The notes under the pieces are model-generated. The model saw nothing but the letters and a program-made list of their open reading frames with translations. It had not been told where the DNA came from and made no database searches. Below are positions 12,057 through 30,743 of a stretch of 64,000 nucleotides of DNA, piece by piece. A program made the translations under genes and the position numbers. Origin of the DNA: Neckera pumila (lineage: Eukaryota > Streptophyta > Bryopsida > Hypnales > Neckeraceae); NCBI GenBank assembly GCA_963969595.1, contig OZ018416.1:18616065-18680064 (forward strand), written 5' to 3'. Numbering within the stretch: the stretch's first letter is position 1; each line of letters begins with the position of its first letter.

Positions 12057-12732
12057 AACATCAGACCGCCCACTCAGTTCCGTGCTCACGCGCTCGTCGG
12101 GGTCCCCCTGTTCTGGCTTCGTCGATCGCTCCTCGCTGCTTCCCCACAGATATCCTTCCGCCAGGTGCCCTTCAGATTGCCTGCACCGGGTGCTTCTTCT
12201 CCGATTTTTTTTTACATCAAGTCTCGAGGTTTCTTGTGCCGGAAGTTGTTGGGGTTTGTTTCCGGTGTGCTCTTGGACGTTGTTTAGGGATTTTGGAAGA
12301 ATTCCACGGAGCGTGGGCTTTGTGGCGATGATTGAGTACGAAGGTCGTGATAGATGTGAGCACAACTGAGGCGGAGACAGTGGATCGAGTTTTTATTCTT
12401 TCGTTCAAATGGCGAGTGGTCGCGGATGGCGTGATGGTCGTGTCAGGTATTGTCGTTGACGTTTTCGTGTTGCAGTTTTCGTTCCCGAGCGGGCGAATTT
12501 CGGTAGATCTATGATCGGGAGAGAGAATGGTAGGAATTCCTTAAAGGGGGGAATGGAATTGAATTGAATTTCTCCGGATAAGCCGAATTAGAAGAAAGAG
12601 CAAATAGAAAGGAAACACCGATTAAGATAAAAAAGAGATAGCAAACTTATTACTAGATAGACATAGAGAGGTTCGTGATTAGAGTGGCGATTTTGATTTT
12701 TTTTTTTTTTTTGAGTGTTTGTGAGGAGCTTC

Positions 12733-15404
12733 ATGGGGAACTGGCTAAGCAATCGGCGCAACAGCCGTATCTCCCAGAACCCTGGACCTGCAAGCGGAGG
12801 GCCTCCTCCACCGCCACGAAATGTCCCTGTGCCGCAGGGCTACCCCGGTGGTCATGCTGCGCCAACCCCACCCCCAGCGAATTACCCGCCCCATGTATCT
12901 TACTACCCTCACCCTCCCTATAATAATGGCATGGGGGGCCCAATTCCGGCGTCTCAGTATTTCCCGCACAACGTTATTCAAAGCAATGGGCAGTACATGA
13001 TGAACCTGCCGCCGCCGCAAATATATAGGACTCCACCGTATGCCCCTCCTCCTCCGCCCCCTCCACGTGTATTGGAAGTCGCGGAGCATCAGAAAGCCAA
13101 TACCATTCAGAACGACGTGAATTTGAAGAAGGCCACGCTGCGGTTGGAGAAAGACGAGGAGAATCCGGGGTATTACCTTGTGGCTTTCACTTTCGATGCT
13201 ACGGTCGCTGGAAGGTGAGTAACTCATTGTCCATTTTATTGTTGGATTTGTCGGGTGGTTCTGGCAATTTTTGGAGCACCAACTGCTCTGGCAACGCTGG
13301 AATAATATTCGAGCTTCGAAATCTTGATTCTTCTTGAAGTGATGGGAATTTTTTTTGAGCCCTAGTTTGATGATATGGGCGGGTTTTAGGGTTGTTGTTC
13401 ATTAATTTCTTGCTGTTGGGCTACTGGTCTTTTTTGAAATCTTATGTTTTTTTCCTAGTCGTATGGTTCAATTTCGCATAACAATCTTGACCACTGTTGG
13501 GCTGACAACTTTTTCAAGGTAACACTGAAGTCAAATAGTTCTCTAAAAGTAATGTGAGAACAAGTAATGTCAATAGTCATATGGACACCCCAACAGTATT
13601 CAACTTTAGAATCATGTGGCATTTATTCCAAGACTGGAACTCTTGAACCACATCGACGTAAACCCACAAATCTGAAAACTCTATCACAAATGTTGAATTC
13701 AACATATTAGTGGAAGTGAGCCAATTTCAGAGGATCACTGAATCTTGGATACCCTGATTCTCCCTTGATTAGCTAATGACCCAAGTTGTTAGGCATTGGT
13801 TACTAGAATGTTATATAGGGTATGGTTCACGATTCTCTTGCTGTAAAGCATGTAGTCCTTTGAATTCTTATGGTACAGATTTTCTTGTGAATTCTTGTGA
13901 TACAATTTTTGCTTGAGACACTGATCATTAATTTCATGTGCAGCATATGTGTATTCTTCCTTGCGAAGGAGGGCGTGAACTGCAGTGTGACACCAGCAAA
14001 GCCTCACATCTACACACCACTGCGAACCAATTTTGAGAAAGGGCTGGGTCAGAAGTTCAAGCAAGATCCAGAGACAGGTGTGATGCTGGCTCTGTTTGAC
14101 GACGAAGAGTTAATGAAAGGAGGCGGTGAAGACAATGTGTTTCCTTTGTTGATCCGGATGGAGACAGTGCCCAAATCCCCCCCACTTGATGAACCTCCAC
14201 GAGATGCCGAGCCCCTGGGAGCTGCCCTGCCGGAATGGGTGCACTCCCAGATCACACTGGCAGTCATTGAGAAGAAGGACGGTGAGACGTACCAAATACG
14301 GGTGGTGAAGCAGATCATTTGGGTTGAGGGTGTCAGATATGAGCTTCAGGAAATCTATGGAATCGAGAACAGTGGAGGTGGGGACAACTTTGACGGCACT
14401 GATGCTGGCAAAGAATGTGTCGTGTGTATGTCGGAGCCTCGTGATACCACTGTTCTACCTTGTCGACACATGGTAAGACTTTTTTGTTTTGGGTGTGCAA
14501 TTCAACAAGTACATCGTTTCGTCATTAAGTAATGTTTTTTCTTCAATGCTATTCTGCTGGTTCTATATTTTTGGGTATACCCTCTCTGTCTACCTGGTGC
14601 ACTTTTCTGCATGAAGCGGAGCTAAATTTGAATTTTGAATTTTGAATTTTACGAATTTTGATCTGGCCTGGAGTTTCTACGGTTCGGTTCGGTTCGGTTC
14701 GGTTCGGTTGTTCAACCGTTATTTTTTTCTTTCGCCTCCAGTGATGCTTTTAGATAATTTTATGATGATTTCAGTTTTTTTGCGACTCTTTGCTTCCGTC
14801 CTTTTCGCTTTGGTTTGACCTGCATATATTATTCTTTTCACCCCTAAGTGCCCAAACGAACTAAAAACGATGATAGTCCACTTTTGAAGCTAATAGTTCA
14901 TTATAGGAACTTCTAGAGCATATTTTTCCTGTTCAAAAATGTAGGGCATGATTTGTTCTTCTACTGGTACCTTCCTAAATGATCTAAAATTCTTCTAGAC
15001 ATGGAAGCGGTCACCTTTGGCCATTTCGGATGTAGGGGTTGAAGCCACACACATGACATCGTCTTTTATTAAGGGATTATGTACAACTCAGCCTTGCCAC
15101 ATATCATTTATCGGTTTATTTGTATTTTACTAACGCATTTGTTATTACCGGGTCTCAGTGCATGTGCAGTGAATGCGCCAAGGTTTTAAGATTTCAAACC
15201 AATCGTTGCCCAATTTGTCGGACTCCAGTTGAACGTTTATTAGAGATCAAAGTGCCCAAGAATGGCGTGGAGCTCAATAATATGAAGAATGACTCAAATG
15301 ATGCTGTGGAGTCCAGTAGTTCACAGTCAGGGTTGGCACCTAAAAATTGCCCAATTGATGAGAATGGTAAGATTACAGATGCAACTGACCCCAGCCACGG
15401 GTGA
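12733..15404 (+). CDS. LUL: LUL/LOG2-type RING E3 ubiquitin ligase
   Basis: Coding exons are 12733-13214, 13944-14472 and 15159-15404 (418 codons), with GT..AG introns of 729 and 686 bp. The start is chosen because it gives MGNWLSNRR, an N-myristoylation signal with Gly2, known in the family. Residues about 10-110 are proline-rich with PPP runs. Residues about 125-300 form the family-specific domain associated with RING (DAR2), including [11 protein letters not shown], created across intron 1. The C3HC4 RING uses C319, C322, C334, H336, C340, C343, C354 and C357, and is split by intron 2 after CRHM. Family members ubiquitinate membrane-linked targets; Arabidopsis LOG2 acts in amino-acid export and ABA responses. 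The precise substrate here is unknown. The tail after the RING (about 60 residues) is Ser/Asn-rich and unremarkable. Confidence 0.93.
14681..14709. repeat. (GGTTC)n microsatellite in the RING-gene intron 2
   Basis: Five full GGTTC units in a row, preceded at about 14629-14655 by repeated TTGAATTT text. It lies inside intron 2 and has no coding effect. Confidence 0.9.
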
Positions 15405-16390
15405 ATAACAAAACAAAAAGCTGATGATTTTCAAAAATAAGTAGGGGTTTGGGGTTTAACCATACAGGTTAGCAAGTAGGATGGCTTCTTGTCAGAATAC
15501 TGACACATTCATTTCTGAGAAGGCGGTAGATACCATAAGCAGTGGGGAAATTCAGGTGTGGTATTACCCTTTTTTGTGATTGATTCTTAATATCAAACGC
15601 CTTCATGAATGGTGAGGCACCCGGCTGACTGATGGTCGCTTTGTTCCTAGTAACATATCCTGTAAAATACTCTGTATTCGGATTATTTTTTTTAGGTCTA
15701 AAGAGACCATATCCAATGAAGTATTTCAGGTGCCTACGTGCACTTGCCGTTTCTTTGAGATTTCAAGTGCAGCTTTTTGTGGCAGTTATTTTTGGTACTC
15801 TCTATTTTGAGCCTCTTTTATTGTTTTTCTACATCAGTTGATCTCTTCAATTTGGCAGAACATGGAGCTCTCTGTTCATTTTCACAGGGGGCTCAAGAGT
15901 ACGGTACACAAATTTTTCATCAGGATTTGCTACTTTTGAGCACTTCACAATTTGTTTGCTTTCAAAACTCTTGTAAGTTAGAGGTTTTAAATCATTTAAA
16001 CGAATGGGCACTCTACCAGCCGTACACCATGACAATGTGTGAGGTTAGCAGAGTTGCAAGGGACCCGTTTCCCCTCTTGGCTTTGACTTCTGACTTCCAA
16101 GTCAGTTAGGTACTTCTTTTTAAAGTCCATTTCAGACCTCATGGGGAGAAAAGCATGTTTGTAAGAAAGACCTTCATACAGCAGTGTGGATTCTTACAGG
16201 TTTCAATATTATAATATGATTATGATGGAAATTCAAATTTTTTCCCACAAAATTCATTTTTTGTGAGTGATTAAATAAATTAGTACACAATGTTGAGAAA
16301 ATAACATGAATACAATAGAACTTCTAATAAACAACACTCTCTAAAGTAATATTGATTGCCAGTCCCAGCTTAGGCAACATACAAATGTCA

Positions 16391-16501
16391 AGGACCTAAT
16401 GTAATAACCTTTGTAATGTAATGTGTCAGGACCTAATGTAATAACCTCTGTAATGTAATGTGCCAGGACCTAATGTAATAACCTTTGTAATGTAATGTGT
16501 C
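16391..16501. repeat. 37-bp tandem repeat, 3 copies
   Basis: The unit starts AGGACCTAATGTAATAACC at 16391, 16428 and 16465, with only one or two changes between copies. Confidence 0.9.
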
Positions 16502-17825
16502 AGATCGGTACTGACCCTACTGCTTATTAGAAGTTCTATCATATATTCTAGTTGTGATAATAAAAGTACTCATACACGGTGGACACAAATCTTACGAAAT
16601 TAATGTGAAAACACCAGAAAACGTCAAATTTTAAGCAATTTAGCATAGTTGGAGGCTCTTTATTCAAAGAATTTTTATTTTTATTTATTTTTATTTTGTA
16701 GTATTAGCAATTGTAAATCACGAATTTTCAAAATAAAAAATTTGAATTTTCAGATAAGGTATGTGTAAATACTATGAATTTAAAATAAAAAAAATTTAAA
16801 AAACATATATTTACTAAAATGGAAGCTCCTAGGACCACTGAAATTATTACATAGTCTAGTCATAAATTTGAAATTTAAAGAACCAATGGTCATCCAATTG
16901 CAATTAAATATAGGAACAATTTCATTGTATTTTGGGAGAAACTTCTAGAAAAAGCATTCCATATAATTAACTTTTTAGGAATGGGTAAATAAATGGTTTT
17001 GGATGTTTTCACCTTATTGTAATGTACTGAATTGTAGATTATCGTACGTTGGGGTCAAATTTGTTAGGCTTGACTCACACAAAATCATTTCTTTTTTGGT
17101 AAACCTTTTTCATTAACCCAATTTAGAATTTTGGAAGTTTATTTTACAAGGTTTGGAGATATTTTGTGACCATTCGCACGGTTCAAAATATTCTTTGACA
17201 ATACTCAGGACTTTACCAATACTTACGGCTTTAAATTGATACTTGAGCACGAATTGGACTTCATATTTTTTTTGAGGATTAAGATTATTTTCATTAATAT
17301 TTTCTACATTACCGGTATTCAATTATGCCACATTATAATTTCTGAAAATTTCATTAGATGCCATATTTAATTATATTTTGAATTATTTTTAACAAAACTG
17401 AGCCTAGCATAGGGTAGACCCAAAAGAATTTTCTTTTTCCCTTGTAAAATGCCACATGTCGTACACCTATTAGTTGGAACATGTGAAAAGCAGCTCCGGT
17501 GCCGTAGTACCACACAATACAATGCAGAGATCTGTGCAGATTACCAGCATATCTGGGTAGTTCAAAGTACTCCACATGAGTGGTTGGCAAAGAAGCCCCT
17601 ACGTACCACGAGCTCATTTTCAAGTACTGCACACACAAGACACATGCCCCCTTTGCAGCGCCCTCGGAAACTCAGTCAGTTATTACAGATTACAAGTCAC
17701 TCACATCCTGCATTTTTATTTTTATATTTTTATATTTCTGGATGATTAGTTTTTTTGGTTCAATTAAAGTATACATGGCAAATTTCATTAAAATGGCGCT
17801 ATTCCAGAACTTTGGCACTTTTATA

Positions 17826-17907
17826 GTTTAGATTGGCCGTTTTGAAATCTACACCTGTCCTAGATAGTTTAGAATGACTGTTTTGAAGTCTACACCTGTC
17901 CTAGATG
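17826..17907. repeat. 41-bp tandem duplication
   Basis: Two adjacent copies contain CTACACCTGTCCTAGAT and TTTTGAARTCTACACC. A related duplication follows at about 18130-18260, where TGCAAAAGTTRTGAAT with GCATTTGGATAC occurs twice. Confidence 0.8.
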
Positions 17908-18346
17908 GTCAAAATGGCACACAAAATACGGCCATTTTAGCGAAATTCCCCATATACCAACAACTGAATGATCTATAAGTGGGCTGCATGCCCTTCACTC
18001 AATGGGAATAAGGTGGGTACCCCGCTTTGCTACTGTGCCTGCTGCCTAGTTACTACTGTTCATTAGAGTGGTCAAATTTTCACATTGTTTTTTTCTTGTT
18101 GGCAAGTAAAATAAGCCGGTTCCAACGCACCCAAAGAATGTGGCATTTGGATACTATATGCAAAAGTTGTGAATGGGCAAAGTTTTTTTGGTCGAGGTTC
18201 CAGTTGGAATAGTTTCTTCCAAAAGAAGTGTGACATTTGGATACCGTATGCAAAAGTTATGAATTTTTTTTTTTTTCAGTTTTTGCCGTATTGCCTACTG
18301 CACAGATTACAGTTGGTATCCGTTTTTTTCGCTGATGGCCGTTTTA

Positions 18347-18388
18347 GATCATTTAAGTGATCGTTTAAGTGATCGTTTCAGTGATCGT
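18347..18388. repeat. 13-bp tandem repeat
   Basis: AAGTGATCGTTT-type units repeat about three times. Non-coding. Confidence 0.8.
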
Positions 18389-18933
18389 TGTGCATTTCGA
18401 GCTCTGTTTGCTTCATAAAAAAGAGGTTATAATCGTTACGTCGAAGGGGCGTGTTCTGCTCACCGATTTGGTAATTTGTGACGACCTACTTTGTTTCCTG
18501 TTATTTCTTTTGCAATAAGAATCAGAATTCAAGTACTTGCAGTATTAGTCCAGCCTGTGCTGAGATTGTCTTACACAGGGAGACCGGGGGTATAACTTGA
18601 CCCCCCCCCCAAAAAAAAACTTTCTTAAGAATCCTGGACCTGTCTGTTTTGCTCGGGGTTCTGCTATCAAGATGATAGCCTCCTCTGATAAACTAAGGTA
18701 CAACTTCCTCATTAATACCCAACTGTACTCTGTAGAAATTCACATCCGCACTACCAGTGTTGCAGTTCTAGTCACCTGCTCTTCCTGTTCAGTGATTCGT
18801 TTTCTATAGCTCATTAATTATATTTACAATTGTTTTACCTTTGCATTACAGCAACCGTGTTAATTAGTCTCGTCTCATGTACAGGAGATTGATGGCCGGC
18901 ATATCTGGACGTGCAGCCAACAGGGGACTGAAA

Positions 18934-24687
<5,754 letters not shown>

Positions 24688-25177
24688 TTAACCCCTAAAG
24701 GACCATAAGGGCACTGTTGGTGCAATTTGATTGAGAAATGATCAAGTGTGCAATTATTGGTGAATTTTTTGAAAATAGAAAAGACGCTTTGGGCCATCAC
24801 TTCACATCCTCAAATCGTTTTTTCTACACGTCAAAATTATTTGAAAAAAATTACATATCAATATCATAATGATATATACCTATGAACAAAAATAAGAGTT
24901 TTGGGAGCACTTTTGAACATTCCGATGTCAACATTCCCATTTCCACGTATGTACATAGTACTACCTAACCAAATATCTTTCATCAATCTTGTCGTTTTTC
25001 AAAAAGTGTGCAATTTTGTCAATATTTTTTTCATCAAAAAGCTACATAAGTCTTCTTTCATTTCAATAGTGGCGATTCTCAAAATTATTCCATACAAATG
25101 AAGAACTACACTCGTTACAGGAGCTAGTCCAGAAAACAAGAATTGTGCTCAAACACATCTAGTCCTTTAGGGATTAA
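24688..25177. mobile_element. TTAA-bounded repeat, short version
   Basis: It starts TTAACCCCTAAAGGACC and ends AGTCCTTTAGGGATTAA, an inverted pair with TTAA at both edges. It is only 490 bp. The interior differs from subfamilies A and B apart from short phrases, so it may be a separate subfamily. Non-coding. Confidence 0.6.
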
Positions 25178-26573
25178 GAAGAAACATGCCCTAATAAGTC
25201 AATACAACTAAAAATGAAGTAAAAAAATCCAACTTATCTCACATCCAACTATTAACCCCATGTATGTTTATCTCTCTAGAAATTAGATTAAAGGGGTAGA
25301 GGGTATGAAGTACCATGTTTTAATTTGTATTTAAGTTTGAATCAATTTCAATTATCTTTTCTACATGAATTACACCTATATGATGTTATATATTCCTAAG
25401 GTACAATTTTCCAAGTTTACAATCCTAGAATCCTATGTATCAATGGTATTTATTGATTAGGAGATATATTTATCCAAACCACTTGATAGATCTATTTGAG
25501 AGTTGGTTCTACGGTAACACCAAATTCTGACCTATAGTTGCTATAGTTGTAAAACCACAGATACACCTCTTTTCAACACTTTAAAAGTTCATTGTTTATT
25601 CTTATGGATTTCTAAAAATGCATTCTAGAAAACCCTACAATTTACTTTCAACTACCGACAAGACCCTAACAAGACCCTAGAAAAGCCTTTACAATTCAAC
25701 TATAGGGACCACGCTCAAACACTCAAACCATTATTTGGACGCATGTAGGTGTTATTAGGTGTTATTACTGTAGTTGATCTATTAGTTAAAATTTGAACTT
25801 TCATAACTTTTCCATATAATATCCTAATAACACATTCTTTGGAGCATCTGAGTCATTTCATTTGCTATTAAGAACATGCTGAACCACTAATGAACCAAAT
25901 TGTCATCATAAATCTTAGACAATGCACATATATATCAATAAAGAGGATGTAGACCTCCCAACATTTGTTAAAGTCAGTATTAGGTCATCTAATAACAAAA
26001 CTTTGAACCTTCACAAGTCCACTTATAGTATCCGAATCACAACCAAGGAATCTTCACACCTATCAAGCTCCAAGCCCCAAAGTGGTGAATTCAGATGTCC
26101 CAACCTTAAATTCCATTTGACAGATAACTCTGAACAAAATGGTAAAATCTTACAACGCATATCTAGCGTCTCCAGAGCCAAGAGAACATTAGATCACACA
26201 ACAAGTACATGGTCAGAGAGAATGAAAGAATTATACTTCAATCGGTGACAGACTACAAGCATTTGCAACCCGAAACCTTGATGTACTGCAAGTGCTAATG
26301 ACCAGAGTACCTATGCTCGGATATCCCATCCAAGTAATTTATGAGCGTCAGAGGGAAAACCCTCCCACCAATTCCTTCAATAACTTTCTGGCACGCTCGC
26401 CAAAAATATCTCTAACACCTACTCAATGACTCCCCAAAATTGTGGTTTCTCCAACGTAAGCAGCACTTCCAGTTGACCCTCCTATCCACCTCATCTGAGT
26501 CCCTCAACCACCTTTAATTGTACAAGAATCTCCAAGTAGATCCAAGTAGAATCTCATGTTGTATACCTGGTAT
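25178..26573. other. Intergenic DNA and 3' flank of 6PGDH
   Basis: The part adjoining 26574 is expected to include the 3' UTR of the minus-strand dehydrogenase. A 108-codon frame at 25922-26248 (+) has no recognisable domain and is antisense to that flank. Nothing else was seen. Confidence 0.5.
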
Positions 26574-29159
26574 TTAAAGTCTCGAAGCATGCACAGGCGC
26601 CTTGGCTTTGTTCGTGAACTCCTTAGCGATCTTGAACCAATTGGTGTGGGAGGATCCAGGCCTGTCCACGCGCTCGTATGTATGCGCACCGAAGTAGTCT
26701 CGCTGCGCTTGCACGAGATTAGCAGGCAGACGACCCCTTCGGTAAGTATCAAAATATGCAAGTGAAGCAGTCATTCCCGGAGTGGAAACGCCGACCTCAA
26801 TTGCTAAGCTCACCACTCTCCGCCAAGCAGATTGACGCTCCACCATCTCCTTCGTAAACTCAGGATCAATCAGAAGGGAAGCCAGCTTTGGGTTACGATC
26901 ATAAGCTTGTTTGATCCGGTCGAGAAACTTCGCTCGGATGATGCAACCCCCTTTCCAGATGCGAGCAAGCTCACCCAAATCGAGGTTCCAGTCTTGATCA
27001 ATGCTCTTGGCGCGAATCAGATTCATCCCTTGCGCGTAACTGCAAATCTTTGATGCGTAGAGCGCTTTGCGAACGTCGTCGACCAGTTGCTTCTTGTCCA
27101 GATCCTTCACAGCTAGGATGTCCTCAACGCCAGCTTCTCTGAAGATCCTGGCAGCTTCCAGACGCTCCTCTTTCAAGCCTGAAAGGAAACGTGAATCGAG
27201 AGAGGCTGCGATGGTGGGGGCGGCGATTGAAAGCTCCGCGGCTTGCTGGACTGTCCATTTCCCAGTTCCCTTCATCCCCGTCCTGTATCAACACAAATTG
27301 CGGTCTTAGTCCCACATTCAAGCTTTTTCAAGTCGAACATAAAGAAAACATGGCTTATGCAGCTACTGTCAGGGGGAATCCTATCATTGGTTCTCTTTTT
27401 GGCTAGATATTGCTAGAGTTTGACAATTTTTTGGTCTAGCTACAAGCCTGGAAGAAATGGAAAGAGGAGATGTGATTTTTGAGCCAAATTCTACAGAAAA
27501 CTCCGTAAATTGCTAAAATTTCTGTATTGTAGCAAACAACATAACAAACCTACTATGCAAAATTTACCAAAATTTGTAGCCCTCAACCAAATTGTTGGAG
27601 TTAGACGAATTTTAGCAATAAAATGCTGGTCAAGAGGGTACACATACTTGTCGAGGATCTTGTCAACGAGAAACCCGTCACCGTTATCGTCCTTAACGCT
27701 GAAGATGTCACGAGTGATCTCAACTAAGAAACTCTCGAGCTCGCCCTCGTTCCATTCAGCAAACGTTGTGTGCAATTCTTCGTTCGTTAACCCTCCGACG
27801 GACTTCAACACGTCATAAGCTTCGGAGATGAGCTGCATGTCTCCGTACTCTATCCCGTTGTGAATCATCTTCACGAAATTTCCTGCTCCGCCTCGGCCGA
27901 CGTAGGTCACACACGGGCCGTCGTCCACTTGCGCAGCGACTTTCTTCACAACGTCTTCGATGTAGTGGTAAGCTTCCTGAAGTACAAGGGAACAGAAAGA
28001 AGTTTAAAATTCAATGAAATCTAAAGGAAATTCACTAGAAATCTCCAGATTTCGACAAAATTCGGGTTCAGGTACAGGAAATTTAGGAGGAAAATGCGAT
28101 TACTTAAACGAATTTCAATGACAATTTGCTGCAAAAATCGCCAGAACTTGTGTAGTAATTAATGTTAAGTCTCCATTCACCAAACAGTAACGGAGAGGTT
28201 CCATTCACCATACAAGTGAACTTTGAGCCTTTCCCTACAACAATCTAGAAACTTGCGCCATCTACAATTTTGCACATTTTAGTGTTTCAGCTAAAAACCA
28301 ATTGCAAATTATTGCATGTCAACAGATCAAGAGTTTTCACATTTCTACCACAAACCAAAGTTCACTTGTATGGTCAATGGAGCCTCTAATGTACTGCAAG
28401 GTTAACGGAGCCTCTACCTTACCAGAAAAACAAAAATACAATGCAAAATTCGCTAGAATTGGGTAGCCCAAACCAAAAATCAATTGCAAAAAACTACATG
28501 TCAACAGATTAAGAGTTTTCACACTTCTAGCACAATTCAAACTTCACTTGTATGGTCAATTGAGTCTCTAATGTACTGTACGCTTAACGAAGCCTTTATC
28601 TTACCAGAAAACAAAAAATGTTATGCAAAATTCATCAGAATTGGCAGTCAAAACCAAATTCTTGGAGCACACCAGTAAAATTGGATGTTAAATAAGGAAT
28701 ACTTACTTCAGTGCCGCCCGGCATCATTGAAGGTCCATTGCGAGCGCCTTCTTCCCCTCCTGACACCCCCATTCCAAGGTAAAGCAGCCCATGCTCTGCA
28801 ACCTGCTTGGCTCGCCTTTCCGTATTCTCGTACCACTCGTTTCCTCCGTCGATGATGCAGTCGCCGGGCTCCATGTACTCGGAGAGCGTTTGGATCGTTT
28901 GGTCGACGGGGGCGCCGGCTTTCACGAGGATGATGATGGAGCGGGGCTTTTGGATGGACTGGACGAAGTCTTTGGGGCTGTAGTAGCCGGTGAGAGGCAA
29001 GTCGCCTTCTTCCTTCGCACGTTCCACGGTCTCGTCTACTCTGGCGTCGGTGCGGTTGTAGACGGAGATCGGGAAACCTTTCTCTGCGATATTGAGAGCC
29101 AGGTTTTGGCCCATCACGGCCAAGCCGGCCAAGCCGATTCTCGACACTGCTTCCGCCAT
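26574..29159 (-). CDS. PGD: 6-phosphogluconate dehydrogenase (decarboxylating) with C-terminal SRL
   Basis: Exons 28707-29159, 27648-27976 and 26574-27282 join in frame (GT..AG) into 496 residues. The enzyme oxidises and decarboxylates 6-phosphogluconate to ribulose 5-phosphate and makes NADPH in the oxidative pentose phosphate pathway. The N-terminal NADP fold has [20 protein letters not shown] (9-28) and NRT (35-37) for the 2'-phosphate. The catalytic pair lies in [12 protein letters not shown], with Lys187 and Glu194. The substrate segment [14 protein letters not shown] is at the start of exon 3, and [13 protein letters not shown] is near the end. There is no transit peptide: the NADP motif begins within 10 residues. 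The protein ends HASRL, and SRL is a plant PTS1 peroxisomal signal, so peroxisomal or dual cytosolic/peroxisomal location is inferred. The closing part after THYER-type sequence is longer than in plain cytosolic forms. Confidence 0.96.
28299..28662. repeat. 182-bp tandem duplication in 6PGDH intron 1
   Basis: Copy 1 starts CAATTGCAAATTATTGCATG (28299) and copy 2 starts CAATTGCAAAAAACTACATG (28481). Shared blocks include AGAGTTTTCACA and CACTTGTATGGTCAAT. The copies are clearly diverged, so this is not a recent event. Confidence 0.85.
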
Positions 29160-30285
29160 TGTGGTCTTAAATTACAATCTCTGTGACATCACAAAACACA
29201 CATAATCTCTGTCAGTACAGAACAGCCAGAATCGTGACCAACCCCCAAACCCTTGCGAAATTGGTGTCCACATTTGCATCCCCACAATAGCAATCAATTA
29301 CTCAACAACCACAAACACCACCAACGAAAAATTTTAACCTTCGTCACACCACTATATCTGTCAACATGGAAATAACCATAATCAGACCCAAAACCCTTGA
29401 AAGTCTTTCTCCACCATCAAAACCCAAAACCAGTCCCCAAAGCTCCAAAACCCTCCAAAACCCTTCTACATTCGCATTCCTTGCAACAGCAATCACACAA
29501 AGAAAACGAAACCACAACAACCACAACCACAATCAACAACCAGCGATACGAACGCCAACGACGGTGCGATCAACCGAAACAGGAATAAATCACAAGGACC
29601 CAGAAAATGCAATAACCATAACCCACTCCCATAACCTCGCAACTCCCTGTCCAACTTCAAAGCCTAGAACGAGTGCACCCTTCCACATTCACATTCCCCA
29701 CAAGCACAATCAACCGAAGCAAGCCAAAACAGAACAAAGGCAAGCGCAATCGCCAAAACTGCAATATGGGAGAGCAAAACAGAAACTTCAGTGAAGGCCC
29801 AAACCTGCGAAGCTTGAGGGCTTTGCGGCAGGAAAACAATACCCTGCCGGATAGAATTGGGATTGAGATCGAGGCTCAGCGGGAGGGCCACTGCACTCGG
29901 CGATGGGATCCAGGCAACGTACTGACGATGAAGAAGACCGAGCTTGGAAGTTAACGAGCGAGGTGGGCGTGAAGGAAGTGGTGAGGTGGTCGCCGCTTCA
30001 CGGATCTAAGGTGGGCCCTGGAACGTCCATCGGACGGACGACTCCAAAAGGGAACGGCGTCGCCAGTGCTCTTTCAAAGGTGCCCTTTCTTTCTTTCTTT
30101 CTTTCTTCCAGTTCCTTTCCTTTTCTTTTAGGTCTTAGGTGATTCGGTTTGGCCTTGGAGTCGAGTAGGTCAGACTAGGTCTTGCTCTGCACTGTTGTTG
30201 GGGATGTGGCCTTCCGTGGAGGGAACCAAGTGGGTTGTTCTTGACGTTTGAAGGAGAGGCAAATCCTGTGTGTTAAGATTCACGG
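29160..30285. other. 6PGDH upstream region (promoter and leader)
   Basis: This AC-rich stretch (sense TG-rich) lies directly upstream of the dehydrogenase. On the minus strand GTGATGTCACAG followed by AGATTG near 29183 could be the 3' splice site of a leader intron. A 142-codon frame on the plus strand (29366-29794) is low-complexity and is not called a gene. Confidence 0.4.
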
Positions 30286-30720
30286 CACATTCCATCGCCA
30301 CATCCTGATGAGTGGAAAGATTCCCTTGCATATTCGGTCGCCGACGGACGGGGTGGATTCTGATGAGCGTGTGAAGGTTTCGATCGGCACAGAAGCAACT
30401 CCGAGTGTGGAGATCACTTGCACATAACATTCCATCGCCGAAGAAACACATCCCGAGTGGGACGATTTACTTGCACATTCGATCGTTGATGAAGGAAATC
30501 TTGAGTGTGGAGATTCAAGACACATTCGATCGTTGAAGAAGGAAATCTTGAGTGTGGAGATTCAAGGCACATTCGATCGTTGAAGAAGGAAATCTTGAGT
30601 GTGAAGATTCAAGACACATTCGATCGTTGAAGAAGGAAATCTTGAGTGTGATGGTTTATTGCACATTTGATCGTCGAAGATGCAAATCCCGAGGTGCGAG
30701 TGAAGGTTCACCGCACATTT
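30286..30720. repeat. 47-bp minisatellite
   Basis: CACATT starts at 30474, 30521, 30568, 30615 and 30662, exactly 47 bp apart, with a less regular copy at 30714 and decayed units back to about 30286 (about 8-10 units in all). The unit contains CGATCGTTGAAGAAGGAAAT and CTTGAGTGTG. The central four copies are nearly identical. A period of 47 is not a multiple of 3, so it is not a coding repeat. Confidence 0.92.
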
Positions 30721-30743
30721 GAGAGCCACAGATGTTGCTGGAG

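Larger units (their letters stand above)
15405..18933. other. Intergenic region between the RING gene and alpha-tubulin; small tandem repeats
   Basis: Both flanking genes run toward this region, so it holds their 3' ends. Three small tandem arrays are listed separately. A somewhat GC-richer block at 17440-17700 has overlapping open frames on both strands, but neither looks like a known protein. No gene is supported. Confidence 0.55.

Noticed and set aside
11843..12369. Overlapping frames on both strands upstream of the RING gene
   Set aside because: No recognisable protein. Promoter words and raised GC content explain the block better.
17354..17745. Frames on both strands in a GC-richer patch
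   Set aside because: Neither resembles a known protein. The length is compatible with chance at this composition.
25922..26248. A 108-codon plus-strand frame
   Set aside because: Lies in the 3' flank of 6PGDH on the other strand, with no conserved feature.
29366..29794. A 142-codon plus-strand frame as a gene
   Set aside because: Low-complexity Asn/His/Thr/Pro-rich text from an AC-rich leader region directly upstream of 6PGDH, with no domain.
30286..30720. CRISPR-like array
   Set aside because: Units are directly adjacent 47-bp repeats without unique spacers, in a plant genome.
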